From: Hyphomicrobiales bacterium
Lineage (GTDB): Bacteria; Pseudomonadota; Alphaproteobacteria; Rhizobiales; Rhizobiaceae
Assembly (NCBI GenBank): GCA_030456445.1
Contig: JAKDNM010000009.1
Span: 1 to 55,634, forward strand
Direction of reading: 5' to 3'
DNA length: 55,634 nucleotides
The number at the start of each line of letters is the position of its first letter. Within the stretch, counting starts at the first letter, position 1. Below the pieces are notes generated by a model. The model was not told the origin of the DNA, made no database searches, and saw only the letters and a list, made by a program, of their open reading frames with translations. This document shows positions 17,217 through 25,702 of the stretch, piece by piece. Position numbers and translations under genes: made by a program.

Positions 17217-18107
17217 ATGAGCACCGCCCAGCCTCTCGTGAAGGCCTTCTACGACGCGCACACCTTTTCCATCCAGTATGTCGTCTCCGATCCGGAGACA
17301 AAGAAGTGCGCGATCATCGATCCGGTCCTCGATTTCGACGAGAAGTCGGGCTCGATCGCGACCAGGAGTGCTGACGCCATCCTTGCCAATGTCGAGGAAC
17401 AGGGACTCAAGGTCGAATGGATCCTCGACACCCATCCCCACGCCGACCATTTCTCGGCCGCACAGTATCTCGAGGGGAAGACCGGCGCGCCGACGGCGAT
17501 TGGTAAAAAAGTCGTCGATGTCCAAAAACTCTGGAAGAGCATTTACAACTGGCCCGATTTCCGGGCCGACGGTTCGCAATGGGACAGACTGTTTGCCGAG
17601 GGTGAAACCTTCATGGTCGGCAGCATCCCGGCAAAAGTGCTGTTCTCGCCCGGGCATACGCTCGCGTCGATCACCTATGTGATCGGCGATGCGGCCTTCG
17701 TCCATGACGCGATCTTCATGCCGGACTCCGGCACCGCACGAGCTGACTTCCCCGGCGGCAGCGCCTCGCAGCTCTATCGGTCGATCATGGAAATCCTGTC
17801 GCTGCCGGACGAGACCCGTCTGTTCGCCGGTCATGACTACCAGCCGGGCGGTCGTGAGCCGCTGTGGGAATCGACGGTCGCCGAACAGAAAGCGAAGAAT
17901 ATCCACATGTCGCGGTGCAAGACCGAAGCCGAGTTCGTAAAAGTGCGCGAGGCACGCGACAAGACCTTGTCCATGCCCAGGCTGATCCTCCACGCGCTGC
18001 AGGTGAACATGAGTGGCGGGCGGCTGCCCGAGCCCGAGGCGAATGGCAGACGCTACCTGAAATTCCCGCTTGATGCGCTGCAAGGGGCCGCGTGGGACAG
18101 CCAATGA
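17217..18107 (+). CDS. blh: Metallo-beta-lactamase-fold persulfide dioxygenase (ETHE1/Blh-like), second copy
   Basis: 296 residues from ATG 17217 with GAGGAGCG upstream (a TTG at 17196 gives a longer frame). It carries THPHADH, SPGHTLAS and FAGHDYQPGG metal-site motifs and is near-colinear with the protein at 4977-5858, including the GGRLPEPEANGRRYLKFPLDAL tail. The ArsR gene overlaps its stop (ATGA). This is the arrangement of the Agrobacterium and Xylella bigR/blh operon, where it oxidises persulfides to sulfite. Confidence 0.9.
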   Translation: MSTAQPLVKAFYDAHTFSIQYVVSDPETKKCAIIDPVLDFDEKSGSIATRSADAILANVEEQGLKVEWILDTHPHADHFSAAQYLEGKTGAPTAIGKKVVDVQKLWKSIYNWPDFRADGSQWDRLFAEGETFMVGSIPAKVLFSPGHTLASITYVIGDAAFVHDAIFMPDSGTARADFPGGSASQLYRSIMEILSLPDETRLFAGHDYQPGGREPLWESTVAEQKAKNIHMSRCKTEAEFVKVREARDKTLSMPRLILHALQVNMSGGRLPEPEANGRRYLKFPLDALQGAAWDSQ

Positions 18108-18448
18108 AGCTTGATCTCGCTCCCGATACGGCCGAAATGGTCGCAAATGCTGGGGATGCGGCGGACTTCTTGAAAAAGCTCGCTCATCCGTCGCGGCTGA
18201 TGGTCGTCTGCGCGCTCGTCGATGGCGAGCGCTCGGTCCGCGACCTGGAGGATACGCTCGGCATTCGCCAGCCGGGCCTTTCGCAACAGATCGCCGAACT
18301 GCGCGAGGCGGGCTTCATCACCGGCCGCAAGGAGTCGAAGAGCATGTTTTATCGGCTCGCGGACGGCCGGATCACGGAATTCATCTCGCTAATGCACCGC
18401 ATGTTCTGCGAAGTTCCGCAAAAGCATCACCAAGGAACCGAACCATGA
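18104..18448 (+). CDS. bigR: ArsR family persulfide-sensing repressor (BigR type), second copy
   Basis: 114 residues from ATG 18104. The switch cysteines are C36 (LMVVCAL) and C102 (HRMFC); the recognition helix is [18 protein letters not shown]. It overlaps the dioxygenase upstream and the YeeE gene downstream by 4 bp each, so translation is coupled. It should repress its own operon until persulfides link the two cysteines. It is clearly distinct from the paralogue at 4540-4974 outside the core motifs, so the two probably recognise different operators. Confidence 0.88.
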   Translation: MKLDLAPDTAEMVANAGDAADFLKKLAHPSRLMVVCALVDGERSVRDLEDTLGIRQPGLSQQIAELREAGFITGRKESKSMFYRLADGRITEFISLMHRMFCEVPQKHHQGTEP

Positions 18449-18873
18449 CAGAATTCACGCCTTTCGCCTCCCTGATCGGAGGCGTGATGATCGGCCTGTC
18501 GGCCGTGCTTCTGATGCTGTGGGAGGGGCGCATCGCCGGAATCTCCGGCATCGCCTCGCGGCTTCTGCCGCCCTATCGCGACAGCGTGTTCCTCTCGCGT
18601 TTTGGCTTTGTGATCGGCCTCGTCGCCGCGCCGCTTGCGGTGATGGCGCTGACGGGCGAGGCAGTGACGCAGACCATCTCCTCGAATGTCCTTCTGATGA
18701 CCGCAGCCGCTCTGCTGGTCGGGTTCGGAACAGTCTGGGGCAATGGCTGCACCTCGGGGCATGGCGTGTGCGGCCTGTCGCGACTTTCCCCGCGCTCCCT
18801 CGTGGCAACGGTGATGTTCATGGCGACCGCCTTCGTCACCGTCTTTCTCGTCCGTCATGTGATCGGAGGCTGA
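18445..18873 (+). CDS. YeeE/YedE family sulfur transporter, half A (PmpA-like)
   Basis: 142 residues, with about four transmembrane helices and the signature [20 protein letters not shown], whose cysteine is the sulfur-carrying residue in YeeE-type thiosulfate and sulfur uptake proteins. It is half the length of YeeE; the other half is the next gene. Such pairs are called PmpA/PmpB in bigR operons. The likely cargo is thiosulfate or another sulfane species across the inner membrane. Confidence 0.87.
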   Translation: MTEFTPFASLIGGVMIGLSAVLLMLWEGRIAGISGIASRLLPPYRDSVFLSRFGFVIGLVAAPLAVMALTGEAVTQTISSNVLLMTAAALLVGFGTVWGNGCTSGHGVCGLSRLSPRSLVATVMFMATAFVTVFLVRHVIGG

Positions 18874-18877
18874 TCAA

Positions 18878-19327
18878 ATGTCCTTCCTCGTCAATCTCGC
18901 GCTTGGTCTGCTCTTCGGCGTTGGCCTCGTCGTCTCCGGCATGGCGGATCCGGCCAAGGTGCTCAACTTCCTCGATCTCTTCGGCACCTGGGATCCCTCG
19001 CTCGCCTTCGTCATGGGCGGGGCCGTGCTGGTGGCCTTTGTAGGCTTTCGACTCGTGCTGAAGCGCGGCCAGCCGGTTGTCGGCGGCGGCTTCCATTTGC
19101 CGACAAGGAGTGACATCGACGCACGTGTAATCGCCGGTCCAGCCGTCTTTGGCATCGGCTGGGGGCTTGGTGGCTTCTGTCCCGGCCCGGCCCTCACCGC
19201 ACTCGGCCTCGGTGCTACCGGCACGTTGGCTTTCGTCCCGGCGATGATTCTCGGTATGTGGGCCGCGCGGCTCATGGGCGAAGGCCGGCCGCAAGCGCCG
19301 GCACCAAACAAGCGCCAGGCGGCATAG
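18878..19327 (+). CDS. YeeE/YedE family sulfur transporter, half B (PmpB-like, DUF6691)
   Basis: 149 residues, four to five helices, with the second half-motif GLGGFCPGPALTALG. It starts 4 bp after half A. Together the two chains carry both conserved cysteine motifs that full-length YeeE has in one chain, so they probably form a heterodimeric channel. The C-terminal tail (RPQAPAPNKRQAA) is hydrophilic. Confidence 0.87.
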   Translation: MSFLVNLALGLLFGVGLVVSGMADPAKVLNFLDLFGTWDPSLAFVMGGAVLVAFVGFRLVLKRGQPVVGGGFHLPTRSDIDARVIAGPAVFGIGWGLGGFCPGPALTALGLGATGTLAFVPAMILGMWAARLMGEGRPQAPAPNKRQAA

Positions 19328-19368
19328 ATCATGCATCGCCAGTACGCGACCTCTCATACCTGACCACC

Positions 19369-20148
19369 ATGCTGTTTTCTCTCCTACCAACCCTGCTGTC
19401 GGGTGCACTGGTCGGGTTTTCGCTCGGCCTCGTCGGCGGTGGCGGGTCTATACTGGCCACGCCGCTGCTCCTTTATGTCGTCGGCGTATCAGACCCGCAT
19501 ATCGCCATCGGCACGAGCGCGCTCGCCGTTGCTGTCAACGCTTTCGCCAACCTCATCGGCCATGCGCGCAGCGGCAATGTCCGTTGGCGCTGCGCCCTGG
19601 TCTTTGCAGGCGTTGGCACGCTCGGAGCGCTCGCAGGATCGAGCCTCGGTAAGCTTGTCGATGGAGAGCGGCTGCTGTTCCTGTTTGGTCTTTTGATGCT
19701 CGTCGTCGGTGCAATGATGTTTCGCCCGAAGCGACGGGCCGCTTCTTCCAAACAATCTGACAATCTGAAGATGTGCGTCCTCACCGCCGCGGTCGCTTTC
19801 GGGACCGGAATGGCGTCCGGGTTTTTCGGGATCGGCGGCGGCTTCCTTATCGTTCCCGCCTTGATCTTCGCCACAGGCATGCCGATGATCAACGCCATCG
19901 GTTCGTCGCTGCTTGCCGTCGGCAGTTTCGGCCTCGCTACAGCCTTGAATTATGCCGCATCCGGCCTGGTCGATTGGCCGGTCGCCTTCGAGTTCATCGC
20001 CGGCGGGGTTCTTGGCGGCATCCTCGGAATGATGCTCGCCAATCGTCTTTCGTCCGGCAAGAATGCGCTCAACCGCATCTTTGCCGCGCTGATCTTCGTT
20101 GTCGCGGCCTATGTGCTCTATCGCAGCGCGGGCGCCTTCCTGTGGTGA
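19369..20148 (+). CDS. TauE/SafE family sulfite exporter, second copy
   Basis: 259 residues from ATG 19369. The paired repeats are VGFSLGLVGGGGSILATPLLLY and SGFFGIGGGFLIVPALIF. Clearly similar to the protein at 1990-2778 across its length, which suggests duplication or separate acquisition of homologous modules. It is last in the second persulfide operon, 41 bp after PmpB, and is expected to remove sulfite produced by the dioxygenase. The open frame extends upstream to 19258 inside PmpB; the ATG is preferred. Confidence 0.88.
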   Translation: MLFSLLPTLLSGALVGFSLGLVGGGGSILATPLLLYVVGVSDPHIAIGTSALAVAVNAFANLIGHARSGNVRWRCALVFAGVGTLGALAGSSLGKLVDGERLLFLFGLLMLVVGAMMFRPKRRAASSKQSDNLKMCVLTAAVAFGTGMASGFFGIGGGFLIVPALIFATGMPMINAIGSSLLAVGSFGLATALNYAASGLVDWPVAFEFIAGGVLGGILGMMLANRLSSGKNALNRIFAALIFVVAAYVLYRSAGAFLW

Positions 20149-20331
20149 ACGGGCGCGTTTGCCTGAACAGACCGCGAGCATCACACGGGTCGCTTCGTTC
20201 CGCATGCGGTATCAACCCATGACCATGGAAGATTGGAGGCCGGTAGTCCGGTGACCGCTTCTCCCGGGGGGACAATCGTCCTACAAGTTGATCGGCCAAC
20301 AGGCGGACGGCAGAAACGATCGGGGCAGAAC

Positions 20332-20924
20332 ATGGCCGGTGAAATGCGAGAACACTGGACCAGGTTTTCAGGACAAAAGCGCCGGACGCGGTCAGCTGGT
20401 ATCAATCCAGACCGGAATCGTCCTTGCAGGCGCTGGAGGAGTTCAAGGTCCCGGCCACGGCCTCGCTGATCGATGTAGGCGGCGGAGCGTCGCGCCTGGT
20501 CGATCATCTTGTCGGCCGCGGCTGGTCTGATCTGACCATCGTCGATATTGCTTCATCCGCGTTGGAGGTTGCACAGGCCCGCCTCGGCAAGGATGCCGGC
20601 CGGATCTGTTGGGAAACCGCCGACGTGACAGCATGGCGGCCCGATCGCGCTGTTTTTCATTTCCTTGTTGAGCCCAAGCAGAGAATGGCGTATCGTCACG
20701 AGTTGGAAGCTGGAACCATTGCAGGTAGCCTGGTCATTATCGCTAGCTTTGCGCTTGACGGACCGGAGCGGTGCAGCGGGCTTCCCGTACAGCGTTACGA
20801 TGCCGCCGCGCTCTCCGTTGAACTTGGTCCCGCTTTTACCCTTCAACGCGACTGGCGTGAGGAGCACACAACACCCGGCGGCGGTCGGCAGTCCTTCCAG
20901 TGGTGTGTCTTTCGGCGAAATTGA
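20332..20924 (+). pseudogene. Class I SAM-dependent methyltransferase with frameshift and internal deletion
   Basis: From 20424 the frame encodes SAM motif I (SLIDVGGGASRLVDHL) through FQWCVFRRN. The N-terminal part (MREHW at 20344, then VFRTKAPDAVSWYQSRPE) needs one base added near 20362 to be in frame. Between WRPDR and AVFHFL the family normally has about eight more residues (TYDVWHDR); their loss leaves one copy of GATCGC, as expected for slippage between direct repeats. This methyltransferase type often accompanies sulfur and metalloid genes. Two lesions make a true pseudogene likely. Confidence 0.65.
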
Positions 20925-20949
20925 ACATAGCACCCCAAGAAGATGCACA

Positions 20950-21015
20950 TCCATCGATTGCGCCGACCAGAAAAGCACGTCTCGCCACGACGTTGGAATG
21001 TCTTTGTTCGCTCAC
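20950..21015 (-). pseudogene. 5' remnant of a second L,D-transpeptidase gene
   Basis: On the minus strand GTG 21015 begins SEQRHSNVVARRAFLVG, which matches the start of the L,D-transpeptidase at 9674 (TRHTSVVTRRAVLIG). The DNA upstream matches too: both have the CTTAAG box, then GTCC and a GTGAGCG start region at similar distance. The similarity stops at about 20950, close to the end of the methyltransferase remnant, so the rest of the gene has been lost by deletion. Confidence 0.6.
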
Positions 21016-21072
21016 CGTCACCCAGCCTTCTCATTCATTTGCACCTGATGCTGTGAGAAAGGCTGGATGGAC

Positions 21073-21089
21073 CTTAAACCCAGCTTAAG
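21073..21089 (-). promoter_or_regulatory. CTTAAG direct repeat upstream of the L,D-transpeptidase remnant
   Basis: Read on the minus strand: CTTAAG (21089-21084), CTGGG, TTTAAG (21078-21073), then GTCC. It is the 9600 box with one half-site mismatch, 57 bp before the GTG of the truncated copy. Confidence 0.6.
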
Positions 21090-21168
21090 ACTGTCGTCGT
21101 TTCTCGGCCGGATTGGTGAAGACATATCTTCGGCTGCCCGAATTTGCACCAGGCCGGCGAACCTCGGC

Positions 21169-21191
21169 CTTAAGACACTCTTAAGATTAAG
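21169..21191 (+). promoter_or_regulatory. CTTAAG direct repeat upstream of the DUF882 pseudogene
   Basis: CTTAAG (21169-21174), ACACT, CTTAAG (21180-21185), followed directly by ATTAAG (21186-21191) as a possible third half-site. It faces the DUF882 gene. Confidence 0.6.
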
Positions 21192-21315
21192 GGCCTTGGC
21201 GAGCTTGTTCGACTGCCGTTCCGCCAGGCCGATATGTCATCCGTAGTCGCCGTTAATCACCGGGAGCCCCCACAACTAGCGACCCGGATCGTGGTGATCT
21301 TCGTCACAGTGGATC

Positions 21316-22591
21316 CTGGTCAGTCTGACCGTCGCCGCCTTGGTTGTGGGGTCGTGCCTCGCCAGCGTGCCGGGATTTGCTGAGACACGCAGCCTCAGGC
21401 TTTACCATCTGCATACGCACGAAAAGGCGGAGATCGTCTATAAGCGCAACGGCCGTTACAATAAGGCCGGGCTGAAGAAGATCAACTACATCCTGCGTGA
21501 CCGGCGCCGCGACGAACCGACAAACATGGACCCTCGCCTTCTCGATCTCGTGTGGCAGGCCTGCCGACAGACCGGTTCGAGCGCCTACATTCAGGTTATC
21601 AGTGGCTATCGTGCGCCCCAAACCAATTCCATGCTTCGCAACCGCTCCAACGGCGGCGCGGAAAAGCCAGCATATGCTCGGCAAGGCGATGGATTTCTAC
21701 ACCCCCGGCGTGCCGCTCAAGAAACTGCGCGATATCGGCCTCTAGATGCAAGGCGGCGGCGTCGACTATTACCCGACCTCCAGCTCGCCCTTCGTCCACA
21801 TGGATGTCGCTAATGTGCGCCATTGGCCCAGCATCAGCCGGCAAGAACTGGCCGCATGTTTCCGAACGGAAAAACGCGGCATGTCCCGTCAGATGGCAAG
21901 CCGCTGCCCGGCTACGAGCAGGCGCTCACCGCATACCGGGCACATAGCCGGCGGGACGACCAAGCCCGCCGGACAAGCGGAGGCGGTCAATACGCCCGGC
22001 ATAGGCATCGTCGCCCCTGAGGATGCGCGGCGCGGACATTGCAGGGGCCGGAACAGATGACGCGGTCCAGGCGCCGCCGCAAACAGTCATCGCCGCGCTT
22101 GCTCCCGAGCAGATACCGGTGCCGGTCTTCGCCGAACGCCCGATCGTCGAAACCATCGCCGCTGATGTCTCGACCGTTCCGCTGCCGAACTGGCACCCTG
22201 ATGAGCAGTCGCGATCCGGGCGGGAACCGGAAAGGCTATGGGAAACCGTGGTCGCGTCAATAGCGCCGGTTCCGGATATCTCCGCGCGCCACCATTCGAA
22301 CACCGGGCAAGCCTGAAGGCCGGCTGCGTCACTGCCAGCCGCGCTCCAATCAAACCGACGCCTGCCGTGATGCCTGCGCAATCGCATGCCCGTTTCTGGC
22401 CGCACCGGATGGAGGTCGGGATCGCCGAAATCGCTGATGCCAGGGAGGCTCCAAGACTGGCGGCGAATCTCATCCGCACCGCGCCACTGGAAATCTATGT
22501 CGACGGATTCCGCCACGACCGGCAACGGCGAGATCATGACCGCTTCAGCGGTTCGGCGGTCAATTTCCTTCCCCTCGCCCACTTCGACTGA
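21316..22591 (+). pseudogene. DUF882 (YcbK/M15A_2-like) murein endopeptidase, multiply disrupted
   Basis: Recognisable blocks in order: signal peptide remnant (VGSCLASVPGFAE), SLRLYHLHTHEKAEIVYKRNG, TNMDPRLLDLVW, VISGYRAPQTNSMLR, then after a frameshift near 21664 KSQHMLGKAMDFYTPG, an in-frame TAG at 21743, GGGVDYYPTSSSPFVHMDVANVRHWP, and after another shift near 21855 FPNGKTRHVPSDGKPLPGYEQAL. The zinc ligands of the M15-like fold (QHMLGKAMD, PFVHMD) are still readable. A long low-complexity tail, again in shifted frames, may extend to about 22591 (FSGSAVNFLPLAHFD). At least four lesions rule out sequencing noise. Intact homologues cut or trim peptidoglycan in the periplasm. Confidence 0.75.
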
Positions 22592-22637
22592 CAGGGGGAA
22601 AAGCACAGAACGCCGCGTTCTTCCGGCGCTCCCGCCG

Positions 22638-23660
22638 TCAGGGAACGGTGCCCGAAGGTGGCGAGTTTTCGCCCAATACCGTATCGCCGACCTTCGTGCC
22701 GTAGAGCGACATCTTGGAGTCATGGTACTTCTTGCGCGTCTCCGCCGCAGATCCGTTGAAGCGCGGGTCCTGGGGCCTCTCGTGGCTGTCGAGGAAGGCC
22801 GCCACGTTCCACGCGTCCTCGTCGCTCAGCGAATTGCCCTGCGTCAGTGGCATGTTGGCCTTGATGAAGCCAGCCGCGTTGTTGATCGAGCCCATGCCGG
22901 CGCCCCAATTGAAGGAGCGCGGCCCCCAGAGCGGCGGAAAGACGGTGCTGCCGTCAGCCGCCTCCTGCCCCTCCCCATTGGCGCCGTGGCACAGCGCGCA
23001 TTTCGCCTGATAAACCTTTTCGCCCTTCTGGAGATCGAATCTCGCCGGCTTGGCAAGAGCCGGATAACCTCGGCCCTCGACTTTGGTGTCGCCGGTCGGC
23101 AGCCCTTGGGCGAGGAAGTAGGCATAGCTCTCGAGGGCGACCAGCACCTTGTCGTTGAACGGCGGTGCCTTGCCGTTCATGCTGAAGCGGAAACAGCCCT
23201 GCAGGCGTTCCTGGAATGTGTTCACATGATCGTTCTTGGAGCGATAGGCCGGGTAGGCCACGTAAGCCGCCCCCAGCGGCGCCGAATTGGCGAGCCGCCC
23301 GCGATCGATGTGGCAATTGGAGCATTGCAGGTCGTTGCCCACGAATTCCTTGGCGTTGGCCTGCGTGTCATGAAAGATCGCCTGGCCGAGCTTCACCATC
23401 TTGCCGAAATCGTTGTCGGGGATATTGCTGTCATCCGGCGGCGTGAAGGCCGTTTTCGCTGCGGAATGGCTCTTTTTGCCGCCGCCGCCTGCGGGAACGG
23501 CATTCTGCTGCGTCTCGGCGGGAGCGGCCGTCGTGCCACCATTGTCCGCAAAACGGGCCATGTCCGATTCGCGCGGCAGGGAATAGCCGATGAGAACCGC
23601 CAGCCCGATGAAAATCAGCCCGACCAGCCATTCGCCGGCACTCGGTTTGCCATCCATCAT
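22638..23660 (-). CDS. tsdA: Thiosulfate dehydrogenase, dihaem cytochrome c
   Basis: 340 residues. An N-terminal hydrophobic anchor (about 10-26) precedes two haem sites, CSNCH (C113-H117) and CALCH (C221-H225). The active-site haem of TsdA carries a cysteine ligand in a GCFxxSMNG context; here LQGCFRFSMNGK gives C156. TsdA oxidises two thiosulfates to tetrathionate in the periplasm, or the reverse. It overlaps the cytochrome gene upstream by 4 bp. The anchor replaces the usual cleaved signal peptide. Other dihaem families lack the Cys-ligand motif, so confidence in TsdA is good. Confidence 0.87.
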   Translation of the reverse strand: MMDGKPSAGEWLVGLIFIGLAVLIGYSLPRESDMARFADNGGTTAAPAETQQNAVPAGGGGKKSHSAAKTAFTPPDDSNIPDNDFGKMVKLGQAIFHDTQANAKEFVGNDLQCSNCHIDRGRLANSAPLGAAYVAYPAYRSKNDHVNTFQERLQGCFRFSMNGKAPPFNDKVLVALESYAYFLAQGLPTGDTKVEGRGYPALAKPARFDLQKGEKVYQAKCALCHGANGEGQEAADGSTVFPPLWGPRSFNWGAGMGSINNAAGFIKANMPLTQGNSLSDEDAWNVAAFLDSHERPQDPRFNGSAAETRKKYHDSKMSLYGTKVGDTVLGENSPPSGTVP

Positions 23661-24391
23661 TGTGCCGGCTCCTTCGTTTCGGACGCCATCGCGCCATCGG
23701 GGTTCCGGCTGGCGTAGTAGGCGGCCACAGCCTTGATCTGATCGTCGTCGAGCTTCTTGGCGACGCCAGCCATCAGGGCCAGGGGATCGTTGGTGCGGCT
23801 GCCCGCCTTCCAGTCATTGAGTTGCTTCTCGATATAGGCGGCCGACTGGCCGGCCAGTTTCGGAAAAACCGTACCGACCCCTATGCCGCCGGGGCCGTGA
23901 CACTGGTTGCAGCCGGCCAATCCCTGAGGCCAGTCGCCATGCGCGGCGAGTTCAGCGCCCTTGGCGATGCTATCCTTGTCCGGCTTTTCCTCGCTCGGCG
24001 CGAGCGAGGAAGTCAGGTCGCTGACATAGGCCGCCACCGCCTTGCGATCCGCCTCAGGCAGGGCCTTGGCAATGGGCGTCATCGTATCGTCCTTGCGCGT
24101 TCCCTCCTTGAAGCTTTTGATCTGCTCCTCCATATAAGTCGCATTCAGCCCGGCGAGCCGCGGAAAGCCCGCGTCGGGCTGGCCTTCGCCGGATGCTCCG
24201 TGGCAGGCCGTGCAAGTCGGCGCCTCGCCCCCCCCATGCAGGAAAATATCCTTTCCGTCGGCAGCCTGCACGGCCACCGCCTGTGCCAATGTCAGCGATA
24301 TGGCGAGAGCCACGATCAAATAGGCTCCTCCTACCGAGTAAGGGCAGAATTGGCACGGGTTGGTTGTCAAAACTCTCATTCTCCTTGCCAC
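23657..24391 (-). CDS. tsdB: Dihaem cytochrome c4-like electron acceptor (TsdB-like)
   Basis: 244 residues from GTG 24391 (GGAGG 3 bp upstream) or 240 from ATG 24379. An N-terminal signal is followed by two similar cytochrome c domains: CTACH with GFPRLAGLNATYMEEQ, and CNQCH with FPKLAGQSAAYIEKQL. The tandem monohaem-domain layout is that of cytochrome c4 and TsdB. TsdB takes electrons from TsdA and passes them to terminal oxidases. The two genes form an operon. Confidence 0.83.
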   Translation of the reverse strand: MARRMRVLTTNPCQFCPYSVGGAYLIVALAISLTLAQAVAVQAADGKDIFLHGGGEAPTCTACHGASGEGQPDAGFPRLAGLNATYMEEQIKSFKEGTRKDDTMTPIAKALPEADRKAVAAYVSDLTSSLAPSEEKPDKDSIAKGAELAAHGDWPQGLAGCNQCHGPGGIGVGTVFPKLAGQSAAYIEKQLNDWKAGSRTNDPLALMAGVAKKLDDDQIKAVAAYYASRNPDGAMASETKEPAQ

Positions 24392-24703
24392 GGACCTCCG
24401 TCAAAGCTAGCGGAGCGACGAATATCCGCAATCACAAATTTGTCGTTGGCCGCCGATATGATCTTTTCCACAAGAACAGCCAGGCCGTTTCATGACCTCG
24501 CGCTTTGAGCGGCAGTTTGGGCGGTGATGGCGCCTGCGGCGTAACGGCGGGCCAACAAGCAGCACGAAGCCTAGGCCATCGGCGCCCGTTTTGCCATTGC
24601 GATCGGTCCTGGTGGTGAAGGCCTGATACTCATCCAGCCCGATTGGGCGGTCGCCGATTCCGAAGAGCGAGCCTTGGCTCCTTAGGAGCGATCTGCCATC
24701 CAC
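24392..24703. other. Intergenic region between tsdBA promoter and IS110 remnant
   Basis: The first 60 bp presumably hold the tsdBA promoter. The rest has no recognisable gene and may contain the degraded 5' part of the IS110 element, but no protein similarity could be read. Confidence 0.35.
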
Positions 24704-25348
24704 GTGCATAATGATTCCCCCAGCAAGAATCTTGTCTCAACAGAATCGTTGATGCAAGTGAACGACGCGGTGACTTCTTTCCAGCTGGCCTACGGGCTCA
24801 AGGTCGGCGAGGTGAGCCGTGGGCGTTTAGAGGCCCACATTCTCGAACTCATCGAAGGTCATGACATGCTTAAGACGGTGATCGGCGCGATGTTGCAGGC
24901 GCGTGCCGGCCTATGGAACGAGTTTACCCGGCTGCATCGTCAGATGCTGAAAATCGCTCGGGCCGATCCTGTCTGCCGACATCTGATGAGCGCACCCGGC
25001 GTCGGGGCTCTGGTTTCAGTCACCTATCGCTCGGCCGTCGACGAACCGGGACGATTCGCCAAATCTCGCATGGTCGGGGCGTACTTCGGACTGACGCCCA
25101 AGACATATCAATCAGGCGAGACCGACATCGACGGCGGCATCACCAAGGTCGGTGATGGACTGGTGCGAACCGCGCTCTATGAAGCGGCACATATCATGTT
25201 GACGCGGGCGACACGGTTCTCTGCCCTGAAGCGCTGGGCGATGGACGTCGCCAGGCGGCGCGGCATGAAGCGGGCGAAGGTGGCGCTGGCCCGCAAGCTC
25301 GCGACCGTGCTGCATCGCATGTGGATGGACGCAACCGCATTTTGCTAG
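24704..25348 (+). pseudogene. IS110 family transposase, C-terminal fragment
   Basis: From about residue 20 the sequence follows the IS110-family second half: FQLAYGLKVGEVSRGRLEAHI, then the Transposase_20 (helix-hairpin-helix) domain LMSAPGVGALVSVTYRSAVDEP, and the Ser-containing GDGLVRTALYEAAHIMLTRATR end. The DEDD catalytic N-terminal half is missing; upstream sequence does not encode it in any frame. This is a dead remnant. No inverted repeats are expected for IS110. Confidence 0.8.
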
Positions 25349-25702
25349 GGCAAGGAACCAGCGGCCGCGTAGAGAAGAAACAAGAAGCGAAGCGGCTCGA
25401 CCGTTGCGTCGCTTCTTTTGAGGTCCCGTCGCCGGGACGAGGGCTTGGCAAGGTCGGGAGTAGTGCTGTGAAAGCTTCGGCAAATCACGCGTCCTAGATT
25501 GACCTGTCGGCTCTGGATCTTATGGCATGATGTGGCAGTCTTGGTGCCGACCACGGACAGAAGCATGATCCTGGCGGCGTGATAATCACTCGAAGGGACT
25601 TGACGGGTAAAGGCCCATTACAGAAGCACTTCTCCTTCGACAACAACCTACACCTTCGAGCGGCTCAAAGTCGGCAAGATCACGTTCTTTCCACGCGGCT
25701 GC
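25349..25702. other. Region without an intact gene
   Basis: It probably includes the 3' flank of the IS110 remnant and, from about 25590, the degraded upstream part of the LysR remnant. No intact frame was recognised. Confidence 0.3.

Larger units (their letters stand above)
20925..21315. other. Intergenic region with two CTTAAG boxes
   Basis: Apart from the L,D-transpeptidase remnant and the two direct-repeat boxes, no gene is seen here. It looks like an ancestral divergent promoter between an L,D-transpeptidase and the DUF882 gene. Confidence 0.5.

Noticed and set aside
20895..21088. Short plus-strand open frame between the methyltransferase and DUF882 pseudogenes
   Set aside because: It overlaps the minus-strand L,D-transpeptidase remnant and a regulatory box, and shows no family character.
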